DNA from: Epiperipatus broadwayi
Lineage: Eukaryota > Onychophora > Udeonychophora > Euonychophora > Peripatidae
Direction of reading: 5' to 3'
Assembly: GCA_028023455.1 (NCBI GenBank)
Contig: JAQFVV010000073.1
Location: 1,035,001-1,099,000 of the forward strand
Length of the DNA: 64,000 bases
Shown here: positions 38,218-51,074 of the stretch, in pieces
How positions within the stretch are numbered: the first letter of the stretch is position 1
Layout of the letters: each line of letters begins with the position of its first letter
Position numbers and translations under genes: made by a program
The notes under the pieces: generated by a model
Databases searched by the model: none
Told to the model about the DNA's origin: nothing
The model's input: the letters and a program-made list of their open reading frames with translations, nothing else

Positions 38218-39231
38218 CTTTTCAATGTTAATCTTTCTAACAACATTGTCTAATCTATTCATTGCCATTGCAGTTTGATAACTGTTCATGTGTAGACATA
38301 TAAATTACAAGTATAGTCACATGACTTAAGTATTCAACTTATCAACTGACTATTATAATAATATATATCTGAAAAATTCAATATTTATGTATATAAATTA
38401 TTGTAAACTACTAGAAATAGGAATAATAATAATGATAATAAAGTTCACAACTGATTTTAAAATTAATAATAAAGATGTAAAAACCAGTTATGGTTCTGAT
38501 CTTCTTGCCACATTCTTAAAAAGAAAAAATTCTGCATTCAATGTGGACTGAAAGTGCTCAGAGCTATGATGAAAAACCCAGAAAAGGACCTTGAACTCAC
38601 TATTATTTTTTGAAGGAATGAAGATTTGCATTAGCAATGATTTTTGTGATTATTAATTAAGCTGTTTACAATATCAATTAACAAACCAGTTGAAAGTCTA
38701 ATAATTTTAATAAGACCATAAATAAATAGAACCTATTAAATATGTCCTGTTGAGAATATATATATATTCAAGGTCTAATTTTAAAAATGTTACTGTAATT
38801 CACAAATCATATTTCTAAAAAATTCTATTTTAAAACTTGCAAACAACCCCCATTTTATGATTAATGAAGTGACATTAATACAAAAACATGGGGACTGTTT
38901 AGAAGCTTGATTAAATGACTCTTAAAGAATCTGATTTGTGAAATATATTCATGTTTTTATACATTCTTATCCATGAATAATTTTACATACTATCAACATT
39001 AAATATGTAATAGATAGAAATCAGTATAATGAAATGTCACTCATATAACCAACAAGAGTTAACATGATCTTGATTACAATTAATGAATTAAAATAATTCA
39101 AAACAAATTACTTGAACTTATTTTGTTTAATACTTGACCAATATTCACCAAAAAGTTGCATATTAAAATATTTATAAGATTACATTAATGTTTAAAAAAA
39201 TCACTCCCAATTTATTCCATTTTTTAAATCA

Positions 39232-39892
39232 ATAATAATATTTACTAAATCTGTAACTTCAAGAATGTGCATGTAAAATTGCGATAATAGGGACCTCTAC
39301 AGGTCTTAACCACAAGCTTGCATTTTGGAAGAGGGGAACCCTTCTTAACTTCAACCTACTTTCTATGTAAATAGGTGAAGCTGAAGTGGTTAGATCTGAG
39401 AGTGTGAAACTATTCAATACTTCACTGATTAAGTCCATATTTCTTATTACACATTAATACTCATGAAATCTTTCAATTTACAATGAATCAATGGAAAGAT
39501 CTTATAATTAGAAATCTATTACGATAATTTAAAGTTGTAATTATAAATTTGTTTAAACACACATTGATTATGTAAGTAATAATTACTAAGGCTGTAACCT
39601 CAAGAATGCGTGCGCAGAATTGCTACAGTAGGAACTTCTACAGGTCTTAACCACAAGCTTACATTTTGGAAGAAAATAGGGAAACACTTCTTTACTTCAA
39701 CCTACTTTTTTATATAAATAGGTGAAGCTGAAGCAGTTAGATCTGAGAGCGTGAAGCTATTCAATACTTCACTGATTAAATCCACATTTCTTATTACACA
39801 TCTTTCGCTTTATGAGTCAATGGAAAGATCTTATAATTAGAAATCTATTACAATAATTTAAAGTTGTAATTATAAATTTATTTAAACACACA
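39232..39892. repeat. Tandem duplication, two units of about 335 bp
   Basis: Unit 1 (about 39232-39570) and unit 2 (about 39571-39892) share CTACAGGTCTTAACCACAAG, TTCAACCTACTTT, AATAGGTGAAGCTGAAG, GTTAGATCTGAGAG, TATTCAATACTTCACTGATT and AATGGAAAGATCTTATAATT. Identity is roughly 88-90%. The unit is less AT-rich than its flanks and has no long open frame. No hammerhead core was found. Confidence 0.85.
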
Positions 39893-40753
39893 TAGTAAAC
39901 AAAAATATTAATTGCAGGAACCATTAATTTTTGAACTAAATGATTGAATGATTTTTTTCTTTATATTTTTCAGATGCAAATCATTTCAAAAACTTTAACT
40001 TATTGAGTCAAGCACTTTTCCTATTATGATAAATTGTGAAAAGTGAGTATATCCATCTAATTGCCTATCCACAACACATTTACCTGGCTGCAAGCACTAA
40101 ATTTGCTTATGTTTATTCATCTGTATGATAAAGTGTTTCTTTATTCTTTATAATCTAATAATACTAAGTGTACTTTTGATAAAGTTTCATAATCATAGCT
40201 CTTTTAAATTAATTATTGTTGCTGTTGTGATTTTGGTGGACTTCACTAAAAGTTCACTTGGCATTAGATAATAAAGAATAAAGAAACCATTTGGAAAATT
40301 TGAATTGCAAATTCAAATAAAAAAATTAATATCACTGATCTATTATTTATCTATATAGATATAGAGTGATTTAATAGTAATTATGCCTAATTCATCACTT
40401 AATCTTAAAATCTGTGAATAATCTATGTATCTGAAATGTATGCTATTGAAAATGAATGTGCTCGATGCATTTTATTATAGTGGTAGAGTTGTTGACTTAG
40501 GGCTAGGGATCACAGACTATTTCTGTCACTTCTTGTATGTAAATTTTATATGACCCCTTGATTTTTAACTCTAGAATCCACTTCTCTACCATCATATATC
40601 ATACTAATTTTTTGCACCTGTGTAAATAACCATTGGTTGAATAACACATGATCTTTCGAGCAATTAAATTTTATCTATTTCTATTGAGCAGCACATTGAT
40701 ATTTATCTGATCATTGCTTTTTCTCTTTAGCTAATATTTGTGTAAAAACTTAT

Positions 40754-41381
40754 ATCATATATCTAATATATAGGGTATATGAGCAAAGACTTCACATGAC
40801 CCACCACTCACCATCACTCTATCGCATAAACAGATACACTTCAATACATATATGTTGAAAAGATAAATAATTACAAATATAAATATTTCATGCTAAACCA
40901 GCAATCATCAGTTGGCCCACATTATCATCACTACACATATATGCAATAAGTGCTCAGATATATATTAAGATAGCCAATCATCAAACTTTAATGGACAGGC
41001 TTCTATCCACTCCACACTTCAACTCTTCAATCATCCATCCAATTGAAAATCTGATAATGGTATTGTCAAAGGCCACTCTGAGGTTGAGATTCTTGTCACA
41101 CTCATGTTGACCTAAAGTCAATCTGACCCCTCATGTACAGGACATCATCCATTTAATACATATATAAGCGATGAGCAGACATCTCTACTATGTAATAACT
41201 GAAATACAGGCTTATTACATACCTGTATCAATATATGTAATATATAGCGTATATGATCACAGACTTTCACATGACCCACCACTCAATCCCATAATACAGA
41301 TACACTTCAACACATATATGTTGAAAAGATAAATAATCACCAATATTCGTATTTCATGCCAAAGCAGAAATCATATATCTA
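40754..41381 (-). mobile_element. Hammerhead-ribozyme element, copy C: partial head-to-tail dimer with 12-bp TSD
   Basis: Flanked by ATCATATATCTA at 40754-40765 and 41370-41381 (perfect). On the minus strand the insertion starts inside the ribozyme helix II at 41369, runs to the unit boundary near 41228, then contains a complete second unit of about 460 bp down to 40766. It ends GCTCATATACCCTATA next to the duplication, the same 3' end as copy B. The second unit holds the hammerhead at 40862-40926. A 5'-incomplete dimer with a fixed 3' end and TSD is what reverse transcription of a multimeric or circular RNA would give. No coding capacity. Confidence 0.85.
40862..40926 (-). ncRNA. Type I hammerhead ribozyme, copy C
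   Basis: On the minus strand: CTGATGA (40911-40905), helix II TGCT/AGCA with loop GGTTT, and GAAA (40889-40886). Then a short helix III, ATA/TAT with loop TT, and an A as the expected cleavage nucleotide. Helix I begins with CAA before the core pairing with TTTG after the site and continues with GATAAT / ATTATTTATC. Helix I is weaker than in copy D. The helix III loop differs between copies (CA or TT) while the stem is kept. Confidence 0.68.
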
Positions 41382-42154
41382 GTTGAATTGGCAATAAATT
41401 TATTACCTTAAAAAACAAACAAAACATTAAACTTAAAGCCTAAAAGAGTATCTCAACTTTTCTATATTTGAATCTTAAATCACTTCACTGCAAGACTTTT
41501 CTACATATTTGTCTATATTACCTAATAGAAGTGAAATACATAGATGAGTGAATACAATCTAAGTGACTTTATAAAATAGTGATGCTTTATTATGTGGATG
41601 AGTGAATGTAATTAAAATAATGTTTATTACTTTTTTAAAAAAATACAGAATTTTAATGTAAACTTTTTAATCTATAAATAGTTTTAGACATTTTAACTAT
41701 AGGCAAAATAATATAAAAATTTATTAAAAGTTTTAGCTTGTTTCAGTCTTGAGATGTTTCTAAAAACGTTAATAAATATTTTGAAATTCAACAACAAACA
41801 ACTCAATAAAAATCTTTGGCTTAAAAAAAAAGATGGAGAAATAGAAAAGTAAAGATGGGGGTGAAAATTCAATTTTCCTGTTTGGTTGATATTTATTAAC
41901 TTTTATTTTTTATTTTTTTTATTTTTTATATAATGATTAGGAACCTCATATTCACCACATTCAAAACAACATAATATAGATTAAAAATAAATATTTTTAT
42001 CGTAGTGTACATAAAATATTTTCTATTAAAAAATAGATGATTATATTATTTATTTTTATGATTATTTTCATTTTTTTAAATACATTTATTTTATATTCAT
42101 TTTTAAAAATAAAATATAGATATTATTTAACTGAATAAAAATTTTAATTACATT

Positions 42155-42378
42155 TATAGCAGCATACGTTTTTTCATCATCTCTATACCACTTACTGTAA
42201 GCTTTTATAAATAATAACTGATACCAATTACATCCCTACTATTTCAAGGTACAAAACTCCCCACTGATAAAAAGCATTAAGCTTGAAAGTAGTCTGGGAT
42301 ATTGGATAGGTCAGCATATGACTAATGCTTACAGTAAATAGTATAGACATGGTGAAAAAAATGTTACTTTAATAGCAA
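42155..42378. mobile_element. MITE-like element with terminal inverted repeats of about 45 bp
   Basis: Left terminus 42160-42205 (ACGTTTTTTCATCATCTCTA, then ACTTACTGTAAGC) and right terminus 42323-42376 (GCTTACAGTAAATAG, then GGTGAAAAAAATG) are imperfect reverse complements. The interior, about 120 bp, has no coding capacity. Confidence 0.6.
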
Positions 42379-42379
42379 T

Positions 42380-42839
42380 ATGTAACCTGGGGTCATGTGA
42401 TAGATCATGTCTTATTTTATTGGTTTATAATGAAATTTAATAAGAATACTTGACGATTGGTTAAATATAGGGAAACACTGCTTTATAAAGATTGCATTTA
42501 TTTCTTTTTTCAAATTCATATTATTTAAGGATAATTTTTTTTAAATTTGAAACAATTAATATAAAAACCAGAGATTTTCATAGCTTGTTTAATAAATTAC
42601 TCAGCATTGTAAATAATTAAGTCCTGCCTGGTTTGTTGCAATTGAGTGAGAAATTCTTGATCATAGTTCAGTTCTGTCGTTTCTGGTATTTGAAATCCAT
42701 ACACATTTTTAGCAATCAGTCATTTGATTATTTTGCCTTGCATGTCTGGATAAAGGATTATAGCAGTTACCTCTGAAGTTCAAAGTCTATGGATCATGGC
42801 AGAGATCTGTCACAAATTTTGAACATCTTATTAACTCCT

Positions 42840-42913
<74 letters not shown>

Positions 42914-44560
42914 CCTACACTCCCAACACCACTCATATACATTACATAAGCGAAATGCCCAGGCGCCAGTTCTATTAATGAATAGAACAATATAACAAGA
43001 TATATAATACCAAATTATTATTGAGACTCTTCATTTAATTCTATGTTCAGCTCAGCTCAGTGGGAGGCTATAGGAGGTTCATAAGATATGTGATTATAAG
43101 TAAATGAAAGAAGAAATATTACAAAACACTAAATATAATGTAAATCCTTTTTATTAATTAATTGCGTGATAAAGAATCACAATGTTTATTTATACAATCT
43201 ATTAAAATATTCTTTCAACTTAATTTCTTCCTTCATCCAAGTATAACATATATCAGCTTGCTATAATTATATTCCTTAACAATTCTATGACTTGGCATAT
43301 CATAATCTAAACATCTACTTTAATGCCAATCAAGAAATAAACAATAAGGTCTCAGGGAATTTAACAAACACAGTTGAATTAAATAAATACATTGGCCCAT
43401 AAGTTATCATTTTAAAGTATGATAAAATGTAATGAAACAAATTGACTAAATATTTTACTGTGTTCCAGTAATAAGATAATGACAGAAATAGGGTATTTTA
43501 ATCTCATATCATCATCTAACAAATATACTAACTTGGCAACCTTTCTAATACGTTTGTCCAGTGGCAAATATTCTTTATAATGTTTGGATTAAGAAATACA
43601 ATATTGTCAGACACCATCAGATTTAATATTATAACTTTAAAATAATATATCTATTTTGTAATAGATTTATGAAGTGTGGAGATGTGGAAATGGAAACACA
43701 AATGTACACAATAATAACTCAAGACACAGTTTTAAGATTTTAAATAAAAAAAACAAATCATTTATTACAATAAAAAAAATTTAGTTTAACATGATATTTA
43801 CAATTGGACTACTTGTCTTACAGATTTTTAAATTATCAAATAAACTTTGAGCATCAGTTTGGGATTATCCCTATTATCAAAGCAAATTAACAACAAAACT
43901 TAAATATTCTGACTTCGAACATATGCTTTGCCTACATGTTTCATCTACATGACACTAAATAAACAACATGTTATATTATTAGCACAAAAAATACTTTTGA
44001 GAGGATATTACTATTGATTAATAAAATAAATCAAATTAATTATATTTGGCTCTCAACAAAGCAATTTTCTCTAATTGACTAAATAATCACTTTCAATTAC
44101 GTATACATTTTATGCATAGCAACAAAATCATGCTCATTTATTTAAATAAATACACTGTATTTTAAAATATTTCTTTCCCATTTTAATCTCAATAACTTTA
44201 TACTTCTATTTAAATGAATGTAATGTATTTCAAAAAAACATTTATTTCTCATTTTAATTTCAATAACTCTATACTTCATATACGCGATATTATTTATATT
44301 ATGTGTGTGTGTGCATGTTCAAGCAGCAATAATATAAAATAATCTTTTCTACAAACTCTCCATTCATTAAGAAAATATCATACAATTATTTTATTTCGGA
44401 CAATGTTGTAATTCATCAATAAAATAAGACACTAATATTACATCAAGAATTAATTCAACAATTTATCTGGCCACCTATTAATTAACACATAGCTATATTT
44501 TCATGATTATACATACTATACGTTATAAGGGAATTTTACATGAGGTGCAGATAAACTCTT
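42380..44560. other. AT-rich DNA with a (TA)n tract; no gene seen
   Basis: (TA)n of about 32 units at 42843-42906, otherwise unremarkable. A small palindrome, GTTCTATTAATGAATAGAAC, lies at about 42970. Confidence 0.5.
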
Positions 44561-44567
44561 TCTGAAC

Positions 44568-44792
44568 ACTTCTACAATAATTCATCTGATTCTAAATACA
44601 CTGTTGGTGGGGAACCTTTCCTCATCACCAAGAATATAAGAAAAACATCACATAACTTCCTAAACATCATTTAATCATACTTCAACAATAACTCATCTAC
44701 TTCTAAATACACTATTGGTGGGGATTTTTTCCTCATCACCAGGGTTGTAAGAAAACATCACTTAACTTCAAAAAATATCATTTAATCATACG
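44568..44792. repeat. Tandem duplication, two units of about 113 bp
   Basis: Both units contain ACAATAA(T/C)TCATCT, TTCTAAATACACT, TTGGTGGGGA, CCTCATCACCA, AAACATCAC and ATCATTTAATCATAC. Identity is about 88%. Unit 1 is about 44571-44682, unit 2 about 44683-44792. No coding capacity. Confidence 0.85.
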
Positions 44793-47512
44793 CATATAAT
44801 ATAAACTGGGCTCTACTCATGGAAAAACATATACTAAATAAGCAAAATCTTTTATCCCTACAAACATTATACTGCAATCAGCTTTCTTTCCATTCTCATA
44901 GCTTTTCTAAATATCGAACATTATAAATGTATGCTGGCAGACAAATACATACAGATGATATACCAATCCATTCAACTCAGTAGAATACGACAGCATCCGA
45001 AATTTATACATAACACATTCACAAACCGAACTTTATCAAACAAATGTCATAATTGTGCAAAACAGACACACACCCGCGAATAAACGTATATATAAAATTA
45101 ACTCTAAATTACACACTATGCAGGCAACATGCTAATTAAATATTGCATTAAGGTATAACTTTTAATTCGGAATAAGCTTTAGGTTACTTTTAAAATTTAA
45201 TAGTTATAATTATTACGAACGAACTTTCTTTCATATCTAGCAAACTATTTCTATTATACGTTCATGGATTTAAAAAAAGAACAAAATTCTTTTTTTAAGA
45301 TAATAAAGTATACAAAATAAATATAAACCTCTCTAATAATACATAAAAAAAAATTTTCTTTCTTTTACCTTCGCAAAAGAACAATAAGACATATTTATAC
45401 AAAATCAATTTTTACCAGCGTATTCCTCATTTGGATACTCTTCGGAGATGATCTAGAAGGTCAAAATAACCCAAATTATAAATAACACATAATAATAAGT
45501 AAACCTATTTATCTATAATACACATTAATAATGACAAGCAATAAAAAAATAATAAAGAAACAAAAGTTATTAGTTTTGTAACTTAAAATAAAAGTTCACT
45601 TGCAAAGCTCTGCTCCAGGTTTATGAAACAATATGGGACACATTCCAAACTGAATTTAAATTAAAATAAACTGCTGCAGGATAACTTAAAATGTAATCAT
45701 AACTTAAATATGACCTAGCATCTCCAATGTCCATAACAAAGTTATTTGAGTTACTATATCATACATAAGCAATTAATTTCTCGTTTATTATGATGAAAAT
45801 ACAAGACAACTTTAACTATAGTTGACCAGGAATTATCTCACTCATTCCATTGTAGTTCTAAATTAGTACGCAATTATTTTTAGTAGTTTTCTTGAAGAGC
45901 ATTTGACACTTTATAATTTATTATATGCCTGGTTTATTCTTAAATATTGTCAATTAAGATACCATGATTTGTTAGTAATTCCACAATTAATAATATTTTG
46001 TTTTATTTTCCATCTTTATCGAAGAGAACAAAAATTACCCGCATTTCTATCCTTCCATTCGATTTAAGCAAATACTTAATTTGAAGTAGCTCATATTTTA
46101 TTTCCTTCATTTAAAATACATATTATTTCCAGAAATATCAGACAAATAAATACTATCATCTCTCTATGATGTATTTAAATATGGCATGATTTATCAAAAT
46201 ATGCATATCCTTAATTTTATGTTTAATCCTCACAAAAACATAACAGGAAAATAGTGGAAAATTAAAATATATTCTGTAACATAGTTCTGCATGCGTTTTC
46301 CAGATATATTAAAAGACACATGTTGGTTAATGATACAACAATAATATTTATACAATTTATTCTTATTTAAAATGACAATTAAATGAGGTAATGTAGAATG
46401 GATGTTATCAACATACATTTTTAACAGAGCAAGAGTTACGAAGAGGTTAATTCAAAATGTTTAAATCAAAGAGAGCAAAGTAAACTAATGTACCTTTTTA
46501 AAATTTAGAATTGCATTCTAAATAACTTTTCCCATAATAAATTTCTTAAGATCATTTCAAAGTTTTACTCCAAAGTCTTTTTAAAATCAATTTGACTTCA
46601 GCAAGTGGCTTTAAATTTCACAATAATGAGCCACTGTACTGGCTACAATTACAATACATAATAAGCAAATTTTTTACTGGAGATCTCTGTTAAATAGCTC
46701 TCTTTACCAAAAGGTCATTTCCCTTCACAAGGTTACTCCCACACTTCTTTTCTATCTAAGCTAATTACATATTCAAAAAAAATCTTTACACAAAAAAAAA
46801 AATCACTCTGATTTTTTTTTTTTTTTTTACAATTAAATCAAGATAAAAATAATAATAAAATAAATAGCTTTTACAAACTTAAAAGAAAAATGAATATTAA
46901 TTAACTATTAAACAAAAATGATTAATAATTTATTTAATTTGTAAAATAATCCATTGATTCAACTATCTATTAATCATTGGAAAGAAATATATGTTTGTTA
47001 AATTATTTAAAATAATTACTGTAATTTAAATGTTTTTATTGTGAATATACTATTGTTTCCTGTTATTAAAAGATGAAAATGAAATGAAACATAATACAGA
47101 CATATATGCATGCACATGTACTGCAACCTAAATATTAAACTATCCTAACTAAATATAATTGAAATGGTTATTAATTGTTGACAAAAGGATAAGTATTAAT
47201 GAATAAAGGATTTTGAAACCATTCAACCAAATATTACACTAACATAAAATAACTGCATCTTTCTGACAAAATGTATCAATTCCATTAATAAACAACCCCT
47301 CTTCCTTACATTAAATACCTCATTAACCACACTAATAATAATGAATACCTATAAAGTAGTCAATCAACCACATAAGCAATCCATATCTAAGCTTTAAACA
47401 ATTTCCAGCAAAAAAATTTAAAATTCCAAGGCTATTTCATTTTTTTTAAGACAATATAACCATTCAATGCAGATACAAAGTATGTCAATTTTTTGTGCCC
47501 ATTCAGATGGTC

Positions 47513-47543
<31 letters not shown>

Positions 47544-47884
47544 TGTATATATATATATATGCGTGTGTGTGTGTTTTCCATAGAAGTGTACACACAGTGA
47601 TATGTCTAATAGAAAATAAAAGAAAAAAATATTTCTTTAGTTTATTTTATAAGGCTATTTTATTGTAATGATTGTGCTTAGGAAGTTTAAAATTTGAATG
47701 TAGAATGTCTTTTTATGTAATTTGATGAAATTCATTAAAAATAAAAAAATCTAATATAGGATATAGTTTAAGTCAGTTTTGGTAATCTCTACAGAGGCTG
47801 GACATTAATGTAGTTATATACAAAATGTGTTACATCAGAGCAAATATCATTATATGGTCTTTAAGTTATTAGCTTAATAATTGC
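44793..47884. other. AT-rich DNA with no gene seen
   Basis: No domain or RNA gene recognised. A (TA)n run with a GTATGC-like interruption is at about 47515-47561. The 62-codon minus frame at 46230-46418 has no motif. Confidence 0.5.
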
Positions 47885-48160
47885 ATTACAATAAAGATTG
47901 TCTATCTTAATATATATATATCTGAGCACTTATAGTATATATGTGTGGGAGATGATAATCTGGACCAACTGATGATTGCTGGTTTAGCATGAAATACATA
48001 TATTGGTGATTATCTTTTCAGCATATATGTGTTTGAGTGTATTGGTTTTATTAGATAGAATGGAGAGTGATGGGTCATCTGAAAGTCTGTGCTCATATAC
48101 CCTATATTACGTATATAGACACATGTATATAATAAGCCTGTGTTTCAGTTATTACAATAA
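47885..48160 (+). mobile_element. Hammerhead-ribozyme element, copy D, with 10-bp TSD
   Basis: Element about 47895-48150 between two copies of ATTACAATAA (47885-47894 and 48151-48160). It is 5'-truncated but carries the ribozyme, then GTGCTCATATACCCTATA, and extends into the next unit through a hairpin (ACACATG / CCTGTGT region), ending GTGTTTCAGTT. This end is the same point at which the inverted parts of copies A and B begin (CTGAAAC...). A 60-codon open frame across it (48003-48185) is fortuitous. Confidence 0.85.
47954..48014 (+). ncRNA. Type I hammerhead ribozyme, copy D (best fold)
   Basis: Core CTGATGA 47969-47975 and GAAA 47991-47994. Helix II TGCT/AGCA with loop GGTTT (a T-T mismatch closes it at the core). 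Helix III is only ATA (47994-47996)/TAT (47999-48001) with loop CA. Predicted cleavage after A48002. Helix I: ACCAA (47964-47968) with TTGGT (48003-48007), a TGG bulge, then GATAATC (47954-47960) with GATTATC (48008-48014), 12 pairs in all. Catalytic core residues are complete. Hammerheads of this type, with open helix I and tiny helix III, are known from Penelope-like elements and metazoan retrozymes, where they act as dimers because helix III is too short alone. Cleavage is predicted, not shown. Confidence 0.78.
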
Positions 48161-51020
48161 TCTAATAGTCAATTTTTACATGTAAATTTGATATGTGTTT
48201 AATCTGTGATTATATAAATGTGTGAGTGTCTGCTTAACATTTATATTAAGTGGAATGTGATTAAAAAATAATAATAATGAATAATAGATGGTTGTATGTT
48301 TTATTTTAGTGTAATATCCAATTTTGATTGTATTCAAAATGCTTTGTTTAAAAAAAAAGAATTTTTTTACTTGAAAATCAGACAGTGTGAAGACTTTGGA
48401 AAGTCTTTGTTGCTATAACTATGGAGATAATTTCACATAAATTAGGGAGAAACACAAGTTATTGTAGATAATGATAATAACATTGAATACCATGTGATCA
48501 TAGTTTATATAACAAACCACGTGTTGAAATTGAGTAGTTGTCTTTTACTCTTAGTATAATAAAAACCTAAGCAAGTTCAGAGTTTATAATAGCCATTTTA
48601 TTTTGCTGCTTCATCAAATTATGGCAGCTAAAATAATTATCAAAAGGGATCTGTCATTTTTCAAGATATCTATACCACACTGTGCCTGAAATATATGTTC
48701 AACAGAGAATAATTAGAAGAGATTACCATGTTAAGAAATTAAACTTCAAGATTTTTATGTAATTATGAAGCTTTTGAAATATTATTTATTTGCATTGTTT
48801 AACTGTATATATATATAAATGTATCATTTATATTATATCTTCAAAGGTAATTCTTATTGAACAGATACAAATAGGATACTACATATGAGATAATGTGTTT
48901 TGAACCTATAAAATATTTATTTAAAAAGAGAGAGAGAGAGAAGGAAAGAAATAACTCATGTCTTTGTATGGATTAACTACTGAATGTGAATTGATGTATT
49001 ACTGTCATTCATGTTAAATATCATTATTAAAGAACATTTAAAATTATAGTACACTTGATAATCTAATTGAAAAACCATAAAATAAAGAAAAGTTAGCTTA
49101 GCTGACAATATATAAATGAAAACTTCAAAGTGGACAAATAAATAATAAAACATTTAACTTGTAAAAAGAAAAAGAAATAATATTTTATTACTCTCAGTCA
49201 AATGGATTTATTCAAATCAAACCATGTTTTGGACATGCTGTAAATACTAAAATCCATATTAGGAAATTTATGCGTTGAAATATGTGAATTGATGGAGTAT
49301 CTAACTTTAAAATTTAATCTGGAGACTTATATTGAAAAGCTCCGCCAAAGGAAAAATAAAATATCCTGAAATTGGGGGATATTGAAAAGCTCCGCAAAAG
49401 GAAAAATAAAATAAACGTTGATTTTGATGATAAATGAAGAATTAAAAAATATATATATTTAATTTTTTTTTATATAAATAATAACCTGAATATAGTTTTC
49501 TAATACTCGTTATTAGTTTTATACTCTTAATAATAATGTATTCTTAGATTTTACTCAAAGATTAGAGTAAATTATTTTTATTGTTTTGAGATGTTGGGTT
49601 TATATATTAAGTAGAGTATCAAAGTTCTCAATAAGTGTATGTGTAGAGTAAGACACGAGTAAATATGTAAACTTAATGGTATGACTGTGTTGGTTTGTTA
49701 TATATAAGAATATATTTATATTGGAGGTGATGTAATGAACTTAGCTATTTATAACTATTATGCATCCAGTTACTTTTGGATTTATATCAGGTTTATTTGC
49801 TTTTAACATTTTCCCTCAATGTGAACTAAAGATGGCGATGAAGACTAAATAAGTGAAACGATTTTTGTTGTTGTATGGTAGATTTTATTCCTAGTAAGTA
49901 TCTTTCACTCCTGATGAGATATATAGTATATGGCAATTTCATAATAGTATTTAGATTTAAGGTCTTTTGAGTGAGTTAATTGTACTGATAGTATGCCATT
50001 AAACTGGAAAACAAGGGTTGGATTTTATATTGCTATTGTTTGCCAATTTTATTTATGTTTTTTTTTTATTAATTGATAACATGTTACTAAAATATTTTAT
50101 AAGCTGTATATATTTTACAGTTTGCCTGTACTAAATATAGGGTAATAGACTTGATGATAATAACAATATAGCTGCTTTAGTCATGTTTGTCTTATTGTGA
50201 AAAGCACGTTATTTAAATATACATCTAATAGAGCCACAAGACTGATTATTTTTAAAGAGATACAAGGAGGAGAAGGAAATTAGATAATTAGCATTTGAAC
50301 TTAAATAGAGAAATTTCCTTGTTAATGGATTGTATATTTTTTTTCTTTTTATATTTTATTGTTATAACATTTGTTATTTTTATAAATATTCGTTTTAAAT
50401 ATTGTTGTTCAGTGAATGAGTTTGTTGTTGATCATCATCATTTATATCATCAGAAGATACAAAAAGGTATAAAAGTTACAAAAAAATATATAAAAAGTTA
50501 TAAAAGTTACAAAAGATATAAAAAGTTACAAAAGATATAAAAAAAATTACAAAAAAGGTATAAATGTTGATTAAAACCTTAAATGCATATGTTCCAAATA
50601 GATTTAGTCTTATTTTAATTTATCAAGAGTATTCATTATTTTAACATGCATTGCTTGATGGGAGTACAGAACATTTATCCAATGCTTGGATACAAATAAA
50701 CCCTGTTTGCATCTAAATCATTACATTACCAATTATTCAATATTTAAATTATAATTTGTGTTAAAAGATTACAATGAAACTCTGAGACATTTTACTAGAT
50801 GACTGTTGCCATATGATGAATTTATTTCGCTAGATCCTCAAGAAAAAAGGATAGGTTACAATTTATGTAAATAATAAATAACTCATGTTATATGTAAGTG
50901 AACAAGAAATGACTGAAGCTTCTAATGCATAAATAAACTAAGCATATATATGAATAAATGCTGAGAGACTAGTAGTATCATCTGTCTTTGGAGAGTTTAT
51001 TTACATTATGTTCATTAACA
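48161..51020. other. AT-rich DNA with no gene seen
   Basis: Contains a local duplication at 49329-49412 (TATTGAAAAGCTCCGC... twice, period 50) and a short tandem AAAAGATATAAAAAGTTAC array at about 50460-50560. A (TA)n run is at 51024-51044. No domain recognised. Confidence 0.5.
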
Positions 51021-51074
51021 CACATATATATATATATATATATAAAATAAATGTCCGCTAATATTAATAATACA

